A DNA stretch of 64,000 bases, taken from Xanthomonas sacchari (lineage in GTDB: Bacteria > Pseudomonadota > Gammaproteobacteria > Xanthomonadales > Xanthomonadaceae). Below are positions 58,951 through 64,000 of this stretch, in pieces (positions within the stretch are counted from its first letter, which is position 1; each line of letters begins with the position of its first letter). Made by a program: the position numbers and the translations under genes. Below the pieces are notes generated by a model. That model did no database searches and was not told where the DNA came from. It was given only the letters and a program-made list of their open reading frames with translations. The stretch spans positions 2,728,001-2,792,000 of the forward strand of contig NZ_CP132343.1 in the NCBI RefSeq assembly GCF_040529065.1, written 5' to 3'.

Positions 58951-60300
58951 ATGGCCGCCCCCCTGCCCCTGCCCCGTTCCGCTGCCGAACACGCCAGCCG
59001 TGGCGAGGCGCGCCCCAGCCTGGGGGCGATGAACGCCAGCGTCGCCGTGCCGCGCAGCGGCCTGGGCTGGCGCCGCTTCCTGGCCTTCCTCGGGCCCGGC
59101 TACATGGTCTCGGTCGGCTACATGGATCCGGGCAACTGGGCGACCGACATCGCCGGCGGCTCGCACTTCGGCTACCTGCTGCTATCGGTGATCCTGCTCT
59201 CCAACCTGATGGCGATCGTGCTGCAGGGGCTGGCCGCGCGCCTGGGCATCGCCACCGGTCTGGATCTGGCCCAGGCCTGCCGCGCGCACTACTCCAAGCC
59301 GGTGAACTTCCTGCTGTGGCTGGCCTGCGAAGCGGCCATCGTCGCCTGCGACCTGGCCGAGGTGATCGGCACGGCGATCGCGCTGAAGCTGCTGTTCGGC
59401 ATCCCGCTCACCGCCGGCGCGATCATCACCTCGATCGACGCGTTGCTGGTGCTGTTCCTGATGCGCCGCGGCTTCCGCGCGCTGGAAGCGTTCGTGATCG
59501 CCCTGCTGACGGTGATCTTCGCCTGCTTCCTGGTGCAGATCGTGCTGGCCGCGCCGCCGCTGCGCGAGGTGCTGGCCGGCTTCATCCCGCGCGCGCAGGT
59601 GGTGACCGACCCGGCCGCGCTGTACCTGGCGATCGGCATCATCGGCGCGACGGTGATGCCGCACAACCTGTATCTGCATTCGTCGATCGTGCAGACCCGC
59701 GCCTACGAGCGCACCGACCAGGGTCGCCGTTCGGCGCTGCGCTGGGCACTGGCCGACAGCACCATCGCGCTGAGCCTGGCGCTGTTCGTCAACGCCGCGA
59801 TCCTGATCCTGGCCGCCGCGGTGTTCCATGCGCACGGCCGCACCGACGTGCAGGAGATCGAACAGGCCCACGAACTGCTGGCGCCGATGCTCGGCGTCGG
59901 CCTGGCCTCGACCCTGTTCGCGGTGGCGCTGCTGGCTTCCGGCATCAACTCCACCGTCACCGCCACCCTGGCCGGGCAGATCGTGATGGAGGGCTTCCTG
60001 CACCTGCGCCTGCCGCCGTGGGCGCGGCGCCTGCTGACCCGCGGCCTGGCGATCGTGCCGGTGGTCGCGGTGACCTCGCTGTACGGCGAACAGGGCACCG
60101 CCAAGCTGCTGGTGCTGAGCCAGGTGGTGCTGTCGATGCAGTTGCCGTTCGCGGTGATTCCACTGGTGCGCTTCGTCACCGACAAGCAGCGCATGGGCCC
60201 GCTGGTGGTGCGGCGCGGCCTGGCCTGGCTGGCCTGGGCGATCGCCGCGCTGATCGTGGTGCTGAACCTGAAGCTGCTGGCGGACACCGTGCTGCACTGA
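58951..60300 (+). CDS. mntH: Nramp-type manganese transporter MntH
   Basis: 449 aa, about eleven membrane segments. Conserved DPGNWATDI in the first segment and [10 protein letters not shown] in the sixth, the metal-binding pair of Nramp proteins. Proton-driven Mn(II) uptake across the inner membrane. Start at 58951 gives a rather long N-terminus; ATG at 59029 would also keep the family part. Confidence 0.96.
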   Translation: MAAPLPLPRSAAEHASRGEARPSLGAMNASVAVPRSGLGWRRFLAFLGPGYMVSVGYMDPGNWATDIAGGSHFGYLLLSVILLSNLMAIVLQGLAARLGIATGLDLAQACRAHYSKPVNFLLWLACEAAIVACDLAEVIGTAIALKLLFGIPLTAGAIITSIDALLVLFLMRRGFRALEAFVIALLTVIFACFLVQIVLAAPPLREVLAGFIPRAQVVTDPAALYLAIGIIGATVMPHNLYLHSSIVQTRAYERTDQGRRSALRWALADSTIALSLALFVNAAILILAAAVFHAHGRTDVQEIEQAHELLAPMLGVGLASTLFAVALLASGINSTVTATLAGQIVMEGFLHLRLPPWARRLLTRGLAIVPVVAVTSLYGEQGTAKLLVLSQVVLSMQLPFAVIPLVRFVTDKQRMGPLVVRRGLAWLAWAIAALIVVLNLKLLADTVLH

Positions 60301-60324
60301 GCGATAGGCCGGGCGCGCGCCCGA

Positions 60325-60550
60325 GGTTGACGGTCCTGTGCTGCCGGCAGCGGCACCACGTACGCCTCCAATTCCGCCATCCGCCCATCGCGAAATCGCC
60401 AGACGTCGCAGCAGGAGAACAGCGACGTCCCGGCATCGCCGATAGCGAGCGCGATCTGGCCGATGGCCACGACGTGGTCGTTGCCGACGATGAACTTGCG
60501 CACGTCGAACTGCGGCGGCTGCCGGTAGGCCTCGGCCATCCACTCCCTGC
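60325..60550 (-). pseudogene. Truncated SnoaL/NTF2-like protein remnant
   Basis: The minus-strand frame reads MAEAYRQPPQFDVRKFIVGN, then DHVVAIGQIALAIG and CCDVWRFRDGRMAELEAYV, the second half of a SnoaL-like fold. The first half is missing (the VOC gene's end lies there), and the frame has no stop of its own but runs on antisense through mntH. Start 60539 is the only ATG. Confidence 0.65.
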
Positions 60551-61003
60551 TCAGGTTCTCTGTGCCTTCGCGAACAGCGCCGTATAGCGCCGCTGCATCT
60601 CCTCCGGCGTCACCGACTCGATCGCGTGGCCGATCAGCCAGCGGTGGCCGAAGGGATCGCGCACGGTGCCGGAGCGTTCGCCGTAGAAGTGGTCCTGCAT
60701 GCCGCGCTCGAGCGTGGCGCCCGCCGCGACCGCACGGGCGACCAACGCGTCGGCATCGTCCACATGCAGGTGCAGCGTGACCGGCGTGGCACCGAGGTGT
60801 TCCGGGCTGCGCACGCCCATGTCCGGATACTCCTCCGACAACATCAGCGTATGGCCGTCCAGATCCACCTCGGCATGGCCGATACGGCCGTCCGGCTCGG
60901 TGAGGCGGAACAGTTCGCGTGCGCCAAAGGCGCGGGCGTAGAACGCCATTGCGGCGGCTGCGTCGCGCACGCACAGGTAGGCATAGAGCTCGTGGATCGC
61001 CAT
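60551..61003 (-). CDS. VOC family protein (glyoxalase/PhnB-like)
   Basis: 150 aa with a two-fold beta-alpha-beta-beta-beta repeat. AIHELYAYLCVRDAAAAMAF, then EDGRIGHAEVDLDGHTLML-type segment (here DGRIGHAEVDLDGH) and GTVRDPFGHRWLIG. Metal-binding vicinal oxygen chelate fold; substrate unknown. Confidence 0.87.
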   Translation of the reverse strand: MAIHELYAYLCVRDAAAAMAFYARAFGARELFRLTEPDGRIGHAEVDLDGHTLMLSEEYPDMGVRSPEHLGATPVTLHLHVDDADALVARAVAAGATLERGMQDHFYGERSGTVRDPFGHRWLIGHAIESVTPEEMQRRYTALFAKAQRT

Positions 61004-61085
61004 GTCGAGGCCTCGTGTGGTGACAGGCCATTAGTGTGCCGCGGCGCATGCACAGCGTCTTGCAAGGATTTGACCTGCACCCCGC

Positions 61086-61916
61086 TCAGCGCGGCACGTG
61101 CCGCGGTGCGGCCGGGTCGGCCATCCGCCGCCAGGCAGACGGCGTCACGCCGGCCACGCTGCGAAAGGTATTGGCCAGATGCGCCTGGTCGGCGGAGCCG
61201 CTGGCGGCGGCGATCCCGGCCCAGTCCCGCGATCGGTCGCAGGCCAGTTCCAGCGCATGCGAGAACCGTTGCAGCCGTAGCCAGGCGTTCGGAGCGAGAC
61301 CGGTGGCTTGCCGGAACATGGCGATGCAATGCCGATGGCTGAGCCCGCTGGCGCGCACCATGGTCTCCACGCGCAACCCTGGATGCCAGGCGCACGCAAA
61401 CATCCTTTCCAACGCTGGATGCAGCATCGGTGGCCGGCCACGAGCACGCGCAATCAACCAATGCTCGAATGCCGCCAGCCGCGCTGGCGCATCGATGCAC
61501 ACCTGCAGCCGTTCCAGCAGCGCATCGACCTCGCCGGCGGACAGCAACAGCTCCAGCGGCGTGTGATGCCCGGCCAGCGCGGATTCGGGCATGCCAAGCA
61601 GCACGCCGGTGGCGCCGGGACGCAACATGGCACCGACCGAGACGGCGGGCTGTGCGACATCGCGCACGTGATACGCCATGCGCACCCCACCCACCACCGC
61701 ATGGCCCAGGCAATGGCCATGCAGGTCGGCGGCGTGGTCGAACACCTGCAACGGGGCGCCGCCGACCCGAACGGCGAGATGCGTGGCGCCAGTCGGCAGC
61801 ACATGCTCGCGCACGGGCGCCCGTTCGGCTGCCGACATCGGTGCTGGATCGTATGCCCACACCGATGTCACCAGGCCGCGCAATGCCGGAACCGGAGGCC
61901 GATGCACGGAAGCCAT
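61086..61916 (-). CDS. AraC-family transcriptional regulator
   Basis: 276 aa. N-terminal sensor part with LPTGATHLAVRVGG, C-terminal double helix-turn-helix (VETMVRASGLSHRHCIAMFR and WAGIAAASGSADQAHLANTF). Encoded just upstream of the VOC protein on the same strand (82-nt gap), which it may control. Confidence 0.9.
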   Translation of the reverse strand: MASVHRPPVPALRGLVTSVWAYDPAPMSAAERAPVREHVLPTGATHLAVRVGGAPLQVFDHAADLHGHCLGHAVVGGVRMAYHVRDVAQPAVSVGAMLRPGATGVLLGMPESALAGHHTPLELLLSAGEVDALLERLQVCIDAPARLAAFEHWLIARARGRPPMLHPALERMFACAWHPGLRVETMVRASGLSHRHCIAMFRQATGLAPNAWLRLQRFSHALELACDRSRDWAGIAAASGSADQAHLANTFRSVAGVTPSAWRRMADPAAPRHVPR

Positions 61917-62065
61917 GGCGCGATGCTACGCCTTCCCCGCTCATAGACGTAGACCATCCAACGACGTGCCCGGTCGCTCTGAACACAGCGTGCGATAGCC
62001 AATGAACGAAGCGTCAGCGTTGTTACCGCTAACGCGAACGCACAGCCAGGAAAAACCAGCAGGTT

Positions 62066-63700
62066 ATGCGTCTGCCTCCGTCGATCACTGCGATGCGTCT
62101 CACACTGTCGCGTCCGCCGCCAACTGTCTACCTTCGGCAGCGAGCCGGCTTATACAGTAGCCGCGACACACCACGGATGGCGGGGATGGCCGCGGGACGA
62201 GATATCGCCAAAGGCGCTCTACTGAGCGCGGCCTACTGCAGCGCCTTCCTGCTGGCCTGGCGCTGCTCCGTGGACCAGTGGTATCTGCCGGCAGGCGTGC
62301 GCGTCGCCAGCCTGCTGTTCCTGCCCGCACGGCGCTGGCCGTGGTTGCTGGCCGGCGAAGCCGCCGCGTTGCTGACGCTGCGCATTCCGATGAGCGAGGC
62401 CTGGGGCGCAAGCGCCACCTGGGCATATCTGAGTCCGTTCCTGCTGATGCCGGCCGTGTCGCTGCTGCCGGTCGTCGTGCGTCAACGCATTCCGGATCTG
62501 GCACGCAACGATCACTGGCTGCTGCCGCTGACACTGGCGACCGCGCTGTGGAGCACGCTGTGCAACATCGCGATCAACAGCGCACTTGGCGGGCCGGCAG
62601 GGCCCGCGCCACTGGACGTGCTGCTGCGCTACTGGCTTGGCGATTACCTCGGCACGCTGATGTTCGTGCTGCCGGCATTGCTGTGGTTGCGCCGCGACGA
62701 GCCTGCGCAGATGCAGGCCTCGCTGCTGCGCGAGGGGTTGGCGTCGATCGGCGTGGTCGTGGCGCTGTCGGCATCGATCGCCCTGGCCGGCGACGCGCTG
62801 CTGCGGCAACTGCTGATGGTCCTGCTGGTGATCCCGGCGATCGTGCTGACGCTGCGACATGGGTGGCGGGGCGCGGCGCTCGGCGTGGTCCTGGCGAACG
62901 TCGCCGTGGCGCTGTCCATGCCCAGGGTCGTGGCACCCGGCATGCACGACGCCGACGCGTTCGTGGTGCAGATCCTGCTTGCCGCCACGGCCACGGTGAT
63001 GTTCGCGTTCGGGTCGCGCATCTCCGCGGCCTATCGGCACATGCGCGACGACGGACGCCTGCGCGAGCAGGCGCTGGCCTTCGCGCAGGCCGGCTATCTG
63101 TCGGCCGAACGCACGCTGCGCCGGCGCGTGGTCGACTACACCGACCTCAGCACCCAGATCAACAAGCTGCGCCGCGACGTGGTGGAGGACCTGCGCGCGC
63201 GCGGCCATTACGCCGCCGCCATGCAGATGACCCGCACCGGCGTGATCCAGGCGCAGTTGCTGGACGAGTACGTCACTGCACTGTATCCGCTCGGCATCGA
63301 GACGCATGGGCTGTACCCCACCCTGCACTCGCCGACCTTCGCCAACCTGTGCGGGACGGAGTTCCGCTGCCGCCTGCATGGTGATCCGCGGCGGCTGTCG
63401 CTGGGCCTGCAACTGGTGGCCTATCGCTGCATCCTCGACGCGATCGAGACGCTGCCCGTGGCCCACACCCATCTGCTGCAGGCGCGCGTATGGCGTGCCA
63501 GAGGGCGACAGGGCATCGCCATCCGCATCACCGCCGATGCCGCGATGCTGAGCGCCTTGCGGCGCCGCCCGGAGGCGCCGGAGCGCGAGCTGGCGGTCCG
63601 CCTGCAGGCGCATGGCGGCACCTGCCGGCGCCGCCATGCGTTGAGCTTCAGCTTCCTGGTGTCCGAAAGCCAGGCCGCCGGCCTCACTCCAACGCGGTGA
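62066..63700 (+). CDS. MASE1-type membrane sensor protein with a degenerate C-terminal part
   Basis: 544 aa from an ATG at 62066; ATG at 62177 or 62189 would remove a non-conserved leader and may be right. Eight or so membrane segments form a MASE1-like sensor (WYLPAGVRVASLLFLPARRW, LWLRRDEPAQ). The cytoplasmic part starts with a coiled linker (AERTLRRRVVDYTDLSTQIN) but I find no H-box, GGDEF or EAL motif. It may be a kinase-like protein that has lost activity. Confidence 0.8.
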   Translation: MRLPPSITAMRLTLSRPPPTVYLRQRAGLYSSRDTPRMAGMAAGRDIAKGALLSAAYCSAFLLAWRCSVDQWYLPAGVRVASLLFLPARRWPWLLAGEAAALLTLRIPMSEAWGASATWAYLSPFLLMPAVSLLPVVVRQRIPDLARNDHWLLPLTLATALWSTLCNIAINSALGGPAGPAPLDVLLRYWLGDYLGTLMFVLPALLWLRRDEPAQMQASLLREGLASIGVVVALSASIALAGDALLRQLLMVLLVIPAIVLTLRHGWRGAALGVVLANVAVALSMPRVVAPGMHDADAFVVQILLAATATVMFAFGSRISAAYRHMRDDGRLREQALAFAQAGYLSAERTLRRRVVDYTDLSTQINKLRRDVVEDLRARGHYAAAMQMTRTGVIQAQLLDEYVTALYPLGIETHGLYPTLHSPTFANLCGTEFRCRLHGDPRRLSLGLQLVAYRCILDAIETLPVAHTHLLQARVWRARGRQGIAIRITADAAMLSALRRRPEAPERELAVRLQAHGGTCRRRHALSFSFLVSESQAAGLTPTR

Positions 63701-64000
63701 TCTCCCAGGCGTCGCCGCTGGCTTCCTCGCGCAGCCGCACCACCACATCCGCTGTCCGATAGATCACGCGACCCGGCATCGCCGGCGATGCCGTGAGCGA
63801 GACCCGCGCCACGTCGCTGCCCATCGGCAGCACCCACAGGGTCTTGCCGATGCGGCCGACCGCGGCACGCACCACACCGCTGGCGTCGTTGATCTGCAGG
63901 TAGTTCACGCCATCGCGCGAGAACGCATAGACGCGCCAGGCCGAGTCCGTGGCCAGATTCAGCGCCTTGGGCACGCTTTCGCCGAGTCCCTTGCCCACCA
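63684..64000 (-). CDS. Hypothetical protein, 5' end beyond window
   Basis: Open to the right edge; at least 105 aa ending ASGDAWEITALE. Mostly beta-strand with YAFSRDGVNYLQINDASG and GKTLWVLPMGSD. I do not recognise it. Its 3' end overlaps that of the MASE1 gene by 17 bp, tail to tail. Confidence 0.75.
   Translation of the reverse strand, partial: VGKGLGESVPKALNLATDSAWRVYAFSRDGVNYLQINDASGVVRAAVGRIGKTLWVLPMGSDVARVSLTASPAMPGRVIYRTADVVVRLREEASGDAWEITALE

Overview
The window is GC-rich, gene-dense bacterial chromosome that reads as a Xanthomonas or a very close relative (Lysobacteraceae). Pointers are a LOV-histidine-kinase-receiver photoreceptor of the Xanthomonas type, a class III phaC/phaE pair, a divergent ppsR/ppsA pair, mntR/mntH, and intergenic palindromic repeats of the kind scattered through Xanthomonas genomes. 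No sequence search was run, so genus is an inference.

Region 1 (1-14980) is a nonribosomal lipopeptide locus. On the minus strand a fatty acyl-AMP ligase, a free acyl carrier protein and an NRPS form a tight operon. The NRPS runs off the left edge; its visible part is starter C - A - T - C - partial A. On the plus strand, divergently, lie a membrane-anchored Ntn-hydrolase acylase (penicillin amidase family) and a PvdE/SyrD-type ABC exporter. Together these give the logic known from pyoverdine: acylate, assemble, export, then remove the acyl chain outside the cytoplasm. Two MacB/FtsX-type permeases follow, but their ATPase gene is a wreck with an internal deletion. Next comes about 1.2 kb without a convincing gene, carrying a striking 36-bp palindrome.

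Region 2 (16211-23691) is a compact five-gene minus-strand operon: SWIM zinc finger, HEAT-like DUF5691, MoxR AAA ATPase, DUF5682 and a von Willebrand A protein. I know of no assigned function for it; it is the best candidate here for an undescribed system.

Region 3 (24133-34566) is an OmpR-type two-component system divergent from an RND efflux operon that also contains a MipA/OmpV protein and a lipoprotein alpha/beta hydrolase. Tandem TCTTGA repeats one helical turn apart lie between the two.

Region 4 (34567-36090) holds dispersed palindromic repeats, a duplicated tRNA-Ala/tRNA-Glu pair and tRNA-Leu(CAA). Region 5 (36211-44732) has a stand-alone receiver, a very large hybrid sensor kinase, tex and the LOV kinase.

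Region 6 (44808-64000) is mostly housekeeping: FAD oxidoreductase, PspC protein, phaE-phaC, pssA, 3-hydroxybutyrate dehydrogenase, Nudix hydrolase, DUF1249, ppsR/ppsA, mechanosensitive channel, orn, tadA, mntR/mntH with a clear operator, VOC protein, AraC regulator and a MASE1 sensor-like protein. A truncated SnoaL-like remnant sits behind mntH.
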